DNA of 64,000 nucleotides from Actinoplanes lobatus (GCF_014205215.1 NZ_JACHNC010000001.1:1989001-2053000); one strand, 5' to 3'; numbered from the stretch's first letter, positions 41,900 through 51,504 are shown. Translations and numbers: made by a program. Notes: generated by a model from the sequence alone, not told the origin.

Positions 41900-43168
41900 A
41901 TGAAGCGCTCCCGATCGGTAATCCTCGCAACGGTCACGGCGCTGGTCGCCGGCGGCGCGGCGACCTGGTTCTCGGGCGAGGCCTCGGCCGCCGCCGCCTG
42001 CGCGCCCACGTGGAGTCCGACCGCCGTGTACGTCAACGGCAACGTGGTCTCGCAGAACAGCCACAACTACACGGCCAAGTGGTGGACGCAGAACGAGTCG
42101 CCGGCCGTCCGCAGTGGTCAGTGGGACGTCTGGGCGGACAACGGCGTCTGTGGAGGCGGCACCACGCCGCCCACGACGACGCCGCCGACCACCACCCCGC
42201 CCACCACGACGCCGCCCACCACCACCCCGCCGACGACCACTCCCCCCACCACGACCCCGCCCAACGGCTCGCTGCCGAAGCACTTCCTCACCGGCTACTG
42301 GCAGAACTTCGACAACGGCGCCGCGCCGCTCAAGCTCGCCGACGTCCCGGCCACGTACGACCTGATCGCGGTCGCCTTCGCGGACGCCACCGCCACCCAG
42401 GGCGCGGTCACCTTCAACCTCGACCCGGGCCTGGCCGGCGCGGTCGGCGGCTACACCACCGCCCAGTTCAAGGCGGACATCGCCACCCTGCACTCGCGGG
42501 GCAAGAAGGTGGTCATCTCGGTCGGCGGCGAGAAGGGCACGGTCGCCGTCAACAGCACGGCCGCGGCCACCGCGTTCGCCGACTCGGTCTACTCGCTGAT
42601 CCAGACGTACGGGTTCGACGGCGTCGACATCGACCTGGAGAACGGGCTCGACCCGACCTACATGGCGAGCGCGCTGCGCAGCCTGCGGGCCAAGGCCGGC
42701 GCGAACCTGATCATCACGATGGCGCCGCAGACCATCGACATGCAGAACCCGCAGTCGTCGTACTTCAAGCTGGCGCTCGACATCAAGGACATCCTGACCG
42801 TCGTCTTCACCCAGTACTACAACTCCGGTGCGATGCTCGGCTGCGACAACAACGCCGCGTACGGCCAGGGCACGGTCAACTTCCTGACCGCGCTGGCCTG
42901 CATCCCGCTGCAGAACGGGCTGCGCCCGGACCAGATCGCCCTCGGCCTGCCGGCCAGCACCCGGGCCGCCGGTGGCGGCTACGTCGCCCCGTCGGTCGTC
43001 ACCAACGCCCTGGACTGCCTGGCCAAGGCCACCAACTGCGGCACCTTCCGGCCGCCGGCCACCTACCCGGGCATCCGCGGTGCGATGACCTGGTCGATCA
43101 ACTGGGACGTCACCAACGGCAACGCCTGGGCCAACACCATCGACCCGCACCTCGCCACTCTCCCCTGA
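41900..43168 (+). CDS. secreted GH18 chitinase with N-terminal chitin-binding domain
   Basis: A 422-residue secreted enzyme. Signal peptide ending EASAAAA; a CBM5/12-type chitin-binding module follows with WSPTAVYVNGNVVSQNSHNY and TAKWWTQNESP. A linker of seven PPTTT-type units (about 42165-42262) leads to a GH18 barrel. The catalytic motif is FDGVDIDLENG, matching DGxDxDxE with the acid/base glutamate. Other segments, VISVGGEKG, FTQYYNSG and GAMTWSINWDV, are typical of this subfamily. It would cleave chitin outside the cell. ATG at 41900 with AAAGGA upstream. A second chitinase follows 14 bases downstream, so both are probably co-transcribed. Confidence 0.93.
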   Translation: MKRSRSVILATVTALVAGGAATWFSGEASAAAACAPTWSPTAVYVNGNVVSQNSHNYTAKWWTQNESPAVRSGQWDVWADNGVCGGGTTPPTTTPPTTTPPTTTPPTTTPPTTTPPTTTPPNGSLPKHFLTGYWQNFDNGAAPLKLADVPATYDLIAVAFADATATQGAVTFNLDPGLAGAVGGYTTAQFKADIATLHSRGKKVVISVGGEKGTVAVNSTAAATAFADSVYSLIQTYGFDGVDIDLENGLDPTYMASALRSLRAKAGANLIITMAPQTIDMQNPQSSYFKLALDIKDILTVVFTQYYNSGAMLGCDNNAAYGQGTVNFLTALACIPLQNGLRPDQIALGLPASTRAAGGGYVAPSVVTNALDCLAKATNCGTFRPPATYPGIRGAMTWSINWDVTNGNAWANTIDPHLATLP

Positions 43169-43182
43169 AACTGGACTCCCCC

Positions 43183-44385
43183 ATGAAACTCAGCAGGAAA
43201 ATCGCCCTCGTGACATCGGTCGGGGCGGTCGGCGCGGCCGCCGCGATCCTCCCGATGGCCACCTCGAACGCGGCCGTCGCCTGCGCCTCGGCGTGGAGCG
43301 CCTCCACGGTCTACGTGAAGGACAACGTGGCCTCGCAGAACGGCCACAACTACACCGCCAAGTGGTGGACCCAGAACGAGTCGCCGGCCACCAACAGCAG
43401 CGAGTGGGCGGTCTGGATCGACAACGGCGTCTGCGGGGGCACCACCAACCCGACCACGCCGCCGACGACCAACCCCACCACCAACCCCACGACACCCCCG
43501 GCGACCGGTACGAAGATGGCCGCCGCCCCGTACATCTACCCGGGCTGGGGTAACCCGCCGGCCCCGTCCACGGTCGTCAACGCCACCGGGATCAAGGCGT
43601 TCACCATGGCGTTCGTCCTGGCCAGCAACGGCTGCAACCCGGCGTGGGACGGCTCGAGCGGACTCACCGGCGGCGCGCACGCCAGCACCATCGCGGCGAT
43701 CCGGGCGGCCGGCGCCGACGTGGTCCCGTCGATCGGCGGCTGGAGCGGCAACAAGCTCGGCCCGAACTGCTCCACCCCGGAGGCGCTGGCCGGCGCGTAC
43801 CAGAAGGTGATCGACGCCTTCCAGCTCAAGGCGATCGACGTCGACATCGAGAACACCGACGAGTTCGAGAACTACGTGGTGGCCGACCGGATCGTGGACG
43901 CGCTGAGGATCGTCAAGCAGAAGAACCCGGGCGTGAAGACGATCCTCACCTTCGGCACCTCGACGACCGGCCCGAACGCGCACGGCGTACGGCTGATCCA
44001 GCAGGCCAAGGCGAAGGGCGCGAACATCGACGTCTTCACCCAGATGCCGTTCGACTTCAGCGGGCACTCCGACATGTACGCCGCGACCGTCGGCGCCACC
44101 GAGGGCCTGAAGAACGTGCTCAAGTCGACGTTCGGGTACACCGACGCGCAGGCCTACTCGCACATGGGCATCTCCGGCATGAACGGTCTCTCCGACCAGC
44201 AGGAGGTCACCACGGTGGAGACCTGGACCCGGATCCGTGACTACGCCACGAGCAAGGGCCTGGCCCGCTTCGCGTTCTGGGCGGTCAACCGGGACCGCGG
44301 CTGCGCCGGCGGCGGCGTGGTCAGCGACTGCTCCGGCATCGCCCAGGCGGACTGGGCGTTCACCAGGGTGAGCGCCGGATTCTGA
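43183..44385 (+). CDS. second secreted GH18 chitinase with N-terminal chitin-binding domain
   Basis: A 400-residue secreted protein. Signal peptide, then a CBM5/12 module very similar to that of the first chitinase (TAKWWTQNESPATNSSEWAV), a short NPTTPPTTNP linker, and a different GH18 type: YIYPGWGNPPAPSTVV, VVPSIGGWSGNKLGPNC and the active-site strand LKAIDVDIENTDEF, which keeps D-x-D-x-E. QMPFDFSGHSD and ARFAFWAVNRDRGC close the barrel. The pair probably acts on chitin in complementary ways. The CBM similarity suggests module duplication. The ribosome site is weak, so translation may depend on the upstream gene. Confidence 0.92.
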   Translation: MKLSRKIALVTSVGAVGAAAAILPMATSNAAVACASAWSASTVYVKDNVASQNGHNYTAKWWTQNESPATNSSEWAVWIDNGVCGGTTNPTTPPTTNPTTNPTTPPATGTKMAAAPYIYPGWGNPPAPSTVVNATGIKAFTMAFVLASNGCNPAWDGSSGLTGGAHASTIAAIRAAGADVVPSIGGWSGNKLGPNCSTPEALAGAYQKVIDAFQLKAIDVDIENTDEFENYVVADRIVDALRIVKQKNPGVKTILTFGTSTTGPNAHGVRLIQQAKAKGANIDVFTQMPFDFSGHSDMYAATVGATEGLKNVLKSTFGYTDAQAYSHMGISGMNGLSDQQEVTTVETWTRIRDYATSKGLARFAFWAVNRDRGCAGGGVVSDCSGIAQADWAFTRVSAGF

Positions 44386-44396
44386 GGTAGCGACGG

Positions 44397-44434
44397 CTGA
44401 GGGCCGGCATCCGTCACCGGGTGCCGGCCCTCAG
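44397..44434. terminator. bidirectional hairpin after the chitinase pair
   Basis: Perfect 13-base arms CTGAGGGCCGGCA (44397-44409) and TGCCGGCCCTCAG (44422-44434) lie 12 bases after the chitinase stop and include the stop of the leftward kinase-NACHT gene. It can end both transcripts. Confidence 0.75.
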
Positions 44435-47400
44435 TCCTTGGCGAGCCGCTCGCGCAGCAACTCGTGGCGGAACTGGTAGGCCGACCCGGCCGCCCGCAGC
44501 ACCTGCCGACCGGCGTGGGCGTCGTCGAGGAAGCGCATGAGCCGCCACGGCAGCTGGTCGCCGGCGGCCAGCCAGGCGCTCTTCACCGCGAACACGCCGA
44601 ACCGGGTGGACGACGCGGCCACCACCAGGCCGGCCGTGAGCCCGTAGGTGGCCAGCGTGCTGAATCCGCCGGCCAGCGCCACCGGGAGCGACTGCCCGCC
44701 CGCGATGGTCCGGAACCCGACCGTCATGCCGATCGCCACCGCGATCACCGCGGTCATCCGCAGGAAGACGCCGCGGTCCTGCCGGAACAGCCGGTTCGGC
44801 GACGCCGCCAGACGGTTGTTCGGGTCGTCGCCGCGGATACCGAACGCGTACGCCCCCGCGACGCCCCCGGTGAGACCGATGACGATCAGCCAGATCGCCG
44901 GGAAGCCGTTCTCCGCGGCGGCGAACGCGCCCATCACGCCGACCAGGGCGCCACCGGCGATCCGGCGCAGCGGGGCGTTCATCCGCAGCGACGGCAGCCG
45001 GCGCTGGGAGATGTCGGTAGCGACGCGCGAACCCAGCCCGGTCACCAGGGCCGGCAGCAGGGCGTAGGCGAAACCCGCCAGCAGGCCCACGATCGTCAGC
45101 CCGGCGATTCCGGCCTCGAGCGGGTCGATCCGGCCGGGCCCCGAGCGGACATCGTCCCGGAGCAGGAAGAACAGCACGGTCAGGGTCATCGCCACACCGG
45201 CGGCGACACCCTGCACGGGACCGGCAGAGACCACGTGGAGACCGCCGGTGATCACTCCGGCCAGCCCGGCGGCGAGCGCCGGCGGAACGATCCGCCGCAG
45301 TCTCGAGACGCGCCGGTCCGGGCGGGCGGGCCGGTCACGCAGGGCCAGCCAGATCAGTACGGCTACCGCCGCCCCTTCACCGATCGACCGTACGACCGGC
45401 GCCGCGATGTCGGAGCGCTGGGTGTAGCCGAGGATGTTCAACCCCGCGGTCAGGACGCCCAGCAGCGTGGCGGCGGCGATCCGGGGCACCGGGCCGTACC
45501 GGCGGGGCACGGTGTTGCGCCGCACCCAGTGGGCCACCCACCAGACGGCCAGGCCGGCGGCGAGCCCGTCCGACGGGGCGATCAGCCACGGCTGGTCCAC
45601 GCCGGGCCGGGCGCCGTCCGCCCACGCGGTGACCGCGGTGACGGCCAGCGCGGTGATCAGGCCGTACCGCACCGGTCGCGCGGCCGTCCCGGCTCGCGTG
45701 ATCTTGAGGCCCAGCCACGTGATCAGGCCCGCGGTGAGACCGGTGGCCAGCCACCCGTTGACGTCCTCGTCCCAGCGCGTGGCGAAGCCGTCGACCGTGC
45801 CGGCCGCGAAGCCCACCACCAGGGAGTCGGTGAGAGTGACGAACTCGCCCAGCCCCCGGATGGCCGCCGTGGCCGCCGCCGTGGCCACGCCGACCAGCAC
45901 CGCCGGCATCAGGTCACCGCCACGGCCGGGCGCCCGTAGCGGCAGCGGCCGCCAGGAGAAGCCGGCCGCCAGCCCGGTCATGATCGCGAGGTCGTAGGAG
46001 CCGCTCAGGGTGCCGGTGATGTACCCGCCCAGCGCCGCCAGCACCGCGGCCCCGTAACTGCCGGTGATCAGGAACAGCGCGCCGTAGCAGACCAGCGCGG
46101 CCGCCGTGATCCGGATCGCTTCGGTGAGCCCGGGGACCGTGCTGCCGAAGACCCAGGTGTGCATCAGTCCGGCGGAGAGCGCGGTCCAGAGCACCACCGC
46201 CACGAGGGTGACCGAGTGGAGCAGTGCCCGGGACGTGGGCGCCGACATCACCCGCAGGTCCCACCAGCGCAGCTCGCCCGTGTCGGCGACCATCCGGGCC
46301 AGGTAGCCGAGCCAGCGGCCCGCCTCCGGTGCGGGGTATGCGGACCGTTCCTCGGCGTACCGGGCCGGGACGAACCCGCGGAGCAGATGGTCGGTGATCT
46401 CCTCGGCGCCGTGCAGGCCGAGCAGGCCGGCCGGGTCGGGCCGGGGTTCGCCGGTGTCCCCGGCGTTGTAGATCGAGTCGACGAGCATGACCATCAGCGG
46501 GGTACGCAGCACCGCGCCGAGGTCCGGCCGCTCCGGCAGGGCGGCGACGACCGGCGCCCACCGTCGCTCGTCCGGTTCGTCCCGTCCGAGGTAGTCGCAC
46601 ACGTCGCGGAGGTCCTGCGAGCCGAGCGTGATCGTGGTGCCGTCCGGGAACAGCTCGTCCACCACCCGGTTCCCGTCCCGGCAGCCGACCAGGACCCGGG
46701 CCGGGCCGTCGAGGCTGTTGAGCTGCTCGACGACCGTGCCCGGCGGCGCCTTCTCCAGCACCTCGTCCAGGCCGTCCAGGATGAGGGCGAGATGCTGGTC
46801 GTCGAGCAGTTTCTCGGCCCGCGACTTGGGCACCGGGCCCTTCGCGGGACGGTCCAGGAAACGGTGGTTGACGTGCAGCCAGTCGATCAGCCACGTACGC
46901 AGGCCGGTCAGGGCCGGATCCCAGGACGCCAGCGGAACCAGCAGGGGCAGCGGCTCGCCCCTGGTCCAGCCGGTCAGCAGGTTACGGAACACGCCCACCA
47001 GCAGCTCGGACTTCCCGGAACCGGCGGCGCCGAGCACCACCGTCCGGGCACCGTCGGCGCCCTTCTGCCAGAGCCGGGTCAGCCGTGCCGCGGCGTCCGT
47101 CTCGCCGGGCGCGCCGTCGTCCGCCGCGGCGCCGCCGACCCGCCACTCGATCGGCAGCCGGCGGCCGGAGCCGACCCGGTTCCACACCGGATCGGTACGC
47201 CACCGCTCGCGCAGCGCCTCGTGCAGGATCGCGACCGCCTCGCCCGCGTCGCCCTCCCGGACGGCGGCCCGGGGCCGGGTCCGTGGCACCACCGGTCGCA
47301 CCGGCGCGCTGCCGCGTCCCGCGCTCTCGTCGTCGAGCACCCGGAGCAGGTCGGCGGCGCTCGGCCGGTCGGCCGGGTCCGGGGCGAGCGCGGCCAGCAC

Positions 47401-48333
47401 GAGCGCCGCCCAGCCGCCGGCGTCGGCGAGCGGGCCGGCCAGCTCGTAGGCGGCCTCACCGCGGCTCATCCGGTCGCGTTCGAACTTCTCCAGCCCCAGG
47501 TGGCCCAGGCTCTTCGACCACGGGTGACGCCGCCCGGCCGCGGTCGCGACGAACAGACCCCAACTGAAGACGTCGTACGCGGGCTGACGGTCGGGTCGCT
47601 CGGTCAGCGGCGCGTCGAGCACCTCGGGCGCGTGCCAGTCCTCGGTACGCCCGGCGGCGTGCCGGGTGAGACCGGTGCTCATCGTCTGCTCGATGCCCTG
47701 ATCCACCCAGCGCGGCGCCCAGGACACCCCGAAGTCGGTGATCACCGGCCCGTTCCCGGTCAGCAGCACGTTGCCCGGCGACAGGTCCCGGTGGACGATC
47801 CCGGCCCGGTGCAGATGTACGAGGCCGGCCGCGTACCCCCGGGCCAGGCTCAGCCACGCGTCGTGGGTGAGCGCACCGGCGGCGATCAGGTCACCGAGCC
47901 GGTGGTGCGGGGTCAGTGGCAGGGCCATCCACGGGTCGCGGGCCTCGTACGGGTCGCCGGGGCGGGGCCGCAGGTCGTACGACTCCGGTCGCACCAGATG
48001 GTGCGGGCCGCTGTCGAGCAGCGGCATCACGTTGGGGTGGGCCGGGATCGACTGCATGATCCGCGCTTCCCGGGTCAGCCGGCGGGCGGCGACCTGGCCG
48101 CGCCCGAGCGTGCCGTCCGGCCGGGACGTCTTGATCGCCACGGGTACGCCGGTGACCGCGTCCGGCGCGTACCAGATGTAGGCCTGACCACCGTCGCCGA
48201 ACGTGCCGCGCAGCGTGTAGCGGCCGTCCTCACCGAGGTGCCGCAGCCGGGTCCGGCCGTCGGCGGCCAGCGGCCACATCCAGTCCTCGGCCGGTGGATC
48301 AGGCTCGGAGATGGGCTCCGGCTCCCCGAGCAT
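44431..48333 (-). CDS. Ser/Thr kinase-NACHT NTPase-polytopic membrane fusion protein
   Basis: A 1300-residue protein with three parts. Residues about 40-330 are a full Ser/Thr kinase: PVAIKTSRP (lysine), VHRDLSPGNVLL (about 181), VITDFGVSW (about 198) and EDWHAPEVLD. From about 430 to 640 is a NACHT-type STAND NTPase: Walker A VVLGAAGSGKS (about 435), Walker B LALILDGLDEVLEK (about 516), and VLVGCRDGNRV as sensor. From about 715 to 1250 are many hydrophobic helices (15 or more), then a cytoplasmic end YQFRHELLRERLA. I do not know a described protein with this exact order. It is downstream of a kinase/phosphatase/vWA triad in the same direction. A membrane-linked sensor is inferred. Confidence 0.85.
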   Translation of the reverse strand: MLGEPEPISEPDPPAEDWMWPLAADGRTRLRHLGEDGRYTLRGTFGDGGQAYIWYAPDAVTGVPVAIKTSRPDGTLGRGQVAARRLTREARIMQSIPAHPNVMPLLDSGPHHLVRPESYDLRPRPGDPYEARDPWMALPLTPHHRLGDLIAAGALTHDAWLSLARGYAAGLVHLHRAGIVHRDLSPGNVLLTGNGPVITDFGVSWAPRWVDQGIEQTMSTGLTRHAAGRTEDWHAPEVLDAPLTERPDRQPAYDVFSWGLFVATAAGRRHPWSKSLGHLGLEKFERDRMSRGEAAYELAGPLADAGGWAALVLAALAPDPADRPSAADLLRVLDDESAGRGSAPVRPVVPRTRPRAAVREGDAGEAVAILHEALRERWRTDPVWNRVGSGRRLPIEWRVGGAAADDGAPGETDAAARLTRLWQKGADGARTVVLGAAGSGKSELLVGVFRNLLTGWTRGEPLPLLVPLASWDPALTGLRTWLIDWLHVNHRFLDRPAKGPVPKSRAEKLLDDQHLALILDGLDEVLEKAPPGTVVEQLNSLDGPARVLVGCRDGNRVVDELFPDGTTITLGSQDLRDVCDYLGRDEPDERRWAPVVAALPERPDLGAVLRTPLMVMLVDSIYNAGDTGEPRPDPAGLLGLHGAEEITDHLLRGFVPARYAEERSAYPAPEAGRWLGYLARMVADTGELRWWDLRVMSAPTSRALLHSVTLVAVVLWTALSAGLMHTWVFGSTVPGLTEAIRITAAALVCYGALFLITGSYGAAVLAALGGYITGTLSGSYDLAIMTGLAAGFSWRPLPLRAPGRGGDLMPAVLVGVATAAATAAIRGLGEFVTLTDSLVVGFAAGTVDGFATRWDEDVNGWLATGLTAGLITWLGLKITRAGTAARPVRYGLITALAVTAVTAWADGARPGVDQPWLIAPSDGLAAGLAVWWVAHWVRRNTVPRRYGPVPRIAAATLLGVLTAGLNILGYTQRSDIAAPVVRSIGEGAAVAVLIWLALRDRPARPDRRVSRLRRIVPPALAAGLAGVITGGLHVVSAGPVQGVAAGVAMTLTVLFFLLRDDVRSGPGRIDPLEAGIAGLTIVGLLAGFAYALLPALVTGLGSRVATDISQRRLPSLRMNAPLRRIAGGALVGVMGAFAAAENGFPAIWLIVIGLTGGVAGAYAFGIRGDDPNNRLAASPNRLFRQDRGVFLRMTAVIAVAIGMTVGFRTIAGGQSLPVALAGGFSTLATYGLTAGLVVAASSTRFGVFAVKSAWLAAGDQLPWRLMRFLDDAHAGRQVLRAAGSAYQFRHELLRERLAKD

Positions 48334-48459
48334 CCGCTCCCCTTTCCGGCTCGGTCACGTCCTGAGCTTGCCTTCCGCTCGCTGTCGCGTCATCCGGTTC
48401 GCGGAGGATTGTGCCCCCGGATGGACGCCGCTAACGTGACCGGTCATCACGGCGGTGGG

Positions 48460-49905
48460 TCAACCCGAGGTGCTGACGAGCATTTTCAGGACGGCGACGG
48501 CGATCCCGCCCATCCAGGCGATCCGTCCGAGGATCGGCGACTGGCCGGCCGACTTGGCCCGGCTCGCCGCGATCAGGCCGAGGATCAGCGCCAGCGGCGT
48601 GCAGAACGTGATCGAGATGATGCCGCCGATCCCGAGCGCCAAGACCGACTTTTCGGCGTACGAGGTCCGCTGCCACACCGGCCGGGACGGAGCCGGAGGA
48701 CGGAACGGCGGTGGAGCCGGAGGAGAGAACGGCGGCGGAGTGACGGGCCGGTAGCGGGTGACCCCGGGCCGGGCGCCGGAGCTGTGGCTCGGGCGCGCCG
48801 GATCCATCGGTTTCTGCGTGCTGGTGGACCGGGTGGCAGCGGCCCGGCTCGCCTTGACCCGGTCCAGCTCGCACCACGGGCAGGTCAGCAACTCCTTCGG
48901 ATGGGCGTGCCCGGGGTCGGCGGCACAGTCCCGGAGGCCGCCGTTCAGCCGGTCGAGCGCGACCTGCCACTCCTCCGCGGTCGGCCGCCGTGCCGGGTCG
49001 CGGGCGCCCTCGATGAACGCCCGCCGGAACAGCGCCCGGATGTCGGCCGGGAGCAGCTTCTCCGGCGGCGTCCCGACCGGCGGCGTGAGCTGCGGATCAC
49101 CGGCCAGGAAGTAGAGCCCGCGCTTGGCCAGGCCCCGGCGGGACGGCTTGTCCCCGGCGCCCGCCCACCGGCCGGAGAACGGATGGCGGCCTTCCATCAA
49201 GAGCATGAAGACGTGTACGGCCAGAGCGAACGTGTCACTGTGGACGGTCCGCGGGCGGCTGTAGTCACCGTCCTCCGGCGGCGTGTAGTCCTCCTTGCCG
49301 ACCCGGCACAGGTAGGGCGTACCGGTGCCGGAGGGGACCTGCATCGAGTCGCAGTCGATCAGCGTGACCAGCGCACGGTCACTGACCAGGATGTTGCTCT
49401 CGTTGAAGTCACCGATCACGTACCCGGCCGTGTGCAGGGCGTGCGTGGCGCCGGCCAGGTTGGCCGCCACCCGGGTCAGCCGCCGCCAGTTGCCGAACGC
49501 GGGCACCCACGCCGGGGTGTCCGGGAGCGGGTCGCTGCGGTCGCCGGGGTTGACGACCTGGTGCAGTGGAACGCTGTGCGCCAGGTCGAGCAGCGGCATC
49601 ACGAAGCCCTGGAAGGCGCCGGATCCGGTGGACACCACGGCGGTCGGCCACGCCAGGGTGGTGTGCCCGGTGCCGGCCGTGGGGTCGACCGGCGGCCGGG
49701 CGACCATCCGGGCCAGCTTGTTCGACAGTTCCGGGCCGCGCTTGGCCAGCACGTCGTCCTTGTAGATCTTCAACGCCGACCGGGCCGGGCTGTGCAGTGC
49801 GTAGACCCAGCCCTCGCCACCCTCGTCGAGGTGCTTGGCCACACGCGGCGAGCCACCGGTGCTCAGGCGGTACCGCCCGAGCACCTCGACCATAGGCATG
49901 CTCAT
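48460..49905 (-). CDS. TerY-P-type protein kinase with zinc-finger and C-terminal membrane spans
   Basis: A 481-residue protein. The kinase domain (about 10-300) is of the YegI-like type: SALKIYKDD carries the lysine, YVIGDFNESNILV keeps the catalytic Asp and Asn, and VTLIDCDSMQV replaces DFG with DCD but keeps the metal Asp. A C-terminal PKELLTCPWCELDR with an earlier Cys resembles a zinc knuckle; a Pro-rich linker follows and then two spans (LGIGGIISITFCTPLALILG and AWMGGIAVAVLKMLV). Such kinases occur with vWA and PP2C genes as TerY-P triads, as here. The ATG at 49905 has GGAGGTGG upstream. Probably active, but not proven. Confidence 0.82.
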   Translation of the reverse strand: MSMPMVEVLGRYRLSTGGSPRVAKHLDEGGEGWVYALHSPARSALKIYKDDVLAKRGPELSNKLARMVARPPVDPTAGTGHTTLAWPTAVVSTGSGAFQGFVMPLLDLAHSVPLHQVVNPGDRSDPLPDTPAWVPAFGNWRRLTRVAANLAGATHALHTAGYVIGDFNESNILVSDRALVTLIDCDSMQVPSGTGTPYLCRVGKEDYTPPEDGDYSRPRTVHSDTFALAVHVFMLLMEGRHPFSGRWAGAGDKPSRRGLAKRGLYFLAGDPQLTPPVGTPPEKLLPADIRALFRRAFIEGARDPARRPTAEEWQVALDRLNGGLRDCAADPGHAHPKELLTCPWCELDRVKASRAAATRSTSTQKPMDPARPSHSSGARPGVTRYRPVTPPPFSPPAPPPFRPPAPSRPVWQRTSYAEKSVLALGIGGIISITFCTPLALILGLIAASRAKSAGQSPILGRIAWMGGIAVAVLKMLVSTSG

Positions 49906-49978
49906 CGTTCCACCTCCGCTTCGCTCCGGTGGCACGACGAGAACTCCACTGAGCCTGATGATTCGCTCGCAAGCTCGC

Positions 49979-50728
49979 TCATTGCCGTACCCCGATGATC
50001 AGGCTCTTGTCGTCTCCGGTCTTGTCGTCGGCGCGTTCGAGGAACGCGGTGAGGTCGGCGTCGCCGGCGCCGTCGCGGACCGCCTGGAAGACGTCGTCGA
50101 AGAACGGCTGGTACGGGTCTCCGGTGGCGCCGCGCTCGGTGATCAGCAGCCGCAGCCCGTCGCTGGAGAGTGCGAAAGCGTCGACGTCGGCCACCGGCAT
50201 GGTCCGCACCGGCGGCCGGGCGATCGTCGAGCCGGTGGTCAGGAAGGTCGCCTCGTTCGCGAACTCACCGCGCATCGGTGGCGCGGCGATGCTCAGTTCC
50301 TTGTCGGCGTCGCGGACCACGGCGACGCCGTCGCCGATCTGGGCCGCCTGCATCAGGTCGCCGTGGACCACGACGAGCGCGAGGGTGCAGGCCAGGTCAC
50401 GGGGCTCCAGCCGGTTCCCGGCGGCGACCGCCCGCATCCGGTACCGGGTGGCCCGGAAGATCGTCGGCAGCAGCCGTTCCGGCGGCACCGGCCGGGCGCT
50501 ATGGCAGAGCCGTTCCGCCACCTCGACGGCGGTCCGGACCGCGGTCTCCGCGCCCAGGTCGGAGGCCGCCGCACTGCCCGCGCCGTCGGCCAGCGCGGCG
50601 ACCAGCCAGCCGTCGCCGCCGGCCCACCGGATCCGGTCCTGGCAGGGCAGGTCGTTGGCGAGGTGCGCGGTTCCGGTGGCCAGTCCACCGGCCAGCGCCC
50701 AGCCCGGGGTGTCTGTGTGCGACTCCAT
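49979..50728 (-). CDS. PP2C-type protein phosphatase of the TerY-P triad
   Basis: A 249-residue phosphatase. PP2C motifs seen: GTAHLANDLPCQDRIRW (a divergent first motif with Asn and Asp), VAALADGAGSAAASDLGAE (metal-binding DG), ALVVVHGDLMQAAQIGDGVA (GDG) and AFALSSDGLRLLI with the terminal KTGDDKSLIIGV. It would reverse the action of the neighbouring kinases. The ATG at 50728 overlaps the stop of the vWA gene by one base (TGATG), so the pair is coupled. An ATG at 50851 is possible but lies inside the vWA gene. Confidence 0.85.
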   Translation of the reverse strand: MESHTDTPGWALAGGLATGTAHLANDLPCQDRIRWAGGDGWLVAALADGAGSAAASDLGAETAVRTAVEVAERLCHSARPVPPERLLPTIFRATRYRMRAVAAGNRLEPRDLACTLALVVVHGDLMQAAQIGDGVAVVRDADKELSIAAPPMRGEFANEATFLTTGSTIARPPVRTMPVADVDAFALSSDGLRLLITERGATGDPYQPFFDDVFQAVRDGAGDADLTAFLERADDKTGDDKSLIIGVRQ

Positions 50729-51426
50729 CAGACCGTCGCCCAACCGGACGGTGAGGGCAACGCGACCTGCGCCGACGACGTGGCCAGGCTCTGGTCGCCG
50801 GCCACCTGCGTGTCGCTCATCGACACCTGCGACATGCTGGCCGACAGCCACTTGAAGAAGTCGCTGAACGACGTGACGCTCCGCAACGAGACCGCCGGGC
50901 GCTCGGTGCTGAGCGAGGACAGGAAGTTCAGGTCGGCATCGCCGCCGACGCCGATCGGGAAGACCGTGACGGCACGCCGCTGCTGCTCGCTGCGCAGTTC
51001 GTCGACGGCCGCCTGCAACTCCGCGGGGTAGTCGGTCGGCGCCCCGTCGGACATGACGATCATCCAGGGCCGGTAGTACTCGACGCCGGCGTTCTTGTAC
51101 GCCTGCTTCTGCTGGTTGATCTCGGAGAGCCCGAGCTGGATCGCCGACGCGACCGGGGTGCCGCCGGACGCCGTGAGATGCGGCGCCACGAAGTGCTGGG
51201 CCTCCTCGAACGGGGCGGCGACCTGCGACGTGCCGCCGAACGTGACCACCAGGATCTCGGTCCGCTTGCGGGCGAGCCGGTCCTCCTTGATGTCGGTGGC
51301 GAAGAGCCGCAGGCCCTCGTTCAGCTCGTTGATCCGGTCACCGCTCATCGACGCGGACACGTCGAGCAGCAGCACGCAGGCCACGCGCGGTTCCGGGTTC
51401 TCCTCGTTGATGCGGGGTTCGAACAT
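50728..51426 (-). CDS. TerY-like von Willebrand factor A domain protein
   Basis: A 232-residue protein that is essentially one vWA domain. The metal-ion-dependent adhesion site is complete: DVSASMSG (DxSxS), the Thr in TASGGTPVASA and the Asp in VMSDGAPTD. This matches TerY-type proteins, which in TerY-P triads are linked with a PP2C phosphatase and a kinase and are thought to act as metal-dependent assembly or signalling factors. It is the first gene of the leftward run, with GGAGGT before the ATG, and is divergent from the VirD4-like gene. Confidence 0.88.
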   Translation of the reverse strand: MFEPRINEENPEPRVACVLLLDVSASMSGDRINELNEGLRLFATDIKEDRLARKRTEILVVTFGGTSQVAAPFEEAQHFVAPHLTASGGTPVASAIQLGLSEINQQKQAYKNAGVEYYRPWMIVMSDGAPTDYPAELQAAVDELRSEQQRRAVTVFPIGVGGDADLNFLSSLSTERPAVSLRSVTSFSDFFKWLSASMSQVSMSDTQVAGDQSLATSSAQVALPSPSGWATV

Positions 51427-51504
51427 GACCTACCTCCAGGAAGAGTTCAGAGACCGAGGTCCATCGAGATTCACGCCGAGGAGCTTTCACCGGTACGGCG
51501 AAGG

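Noticed and set aside
41866..43182. Upstream extension of the second chitinase frame through the first chitinase
   Set aside because: It is an out-of-frame shadow of the first chitinase; the signal peptide of the second enzyme begins at 43183.
49910..49931. Inverted CCACC/GGTGG around the ribosome site of the TerY-P kinase
   Set aside because: Only a 5-base stem with poor inner pairing; likely chance in GC-rich DNA.
46159..49998. Open frame of over 1200 codons on the plus strand opposite the kinase-NACHT and TerY-P kinase genes
   Set aside because: It crosses two real genes and their gap, has low-complexity composition, and shows no motif, while the minus strand has clear kinase and NACHT motifs.
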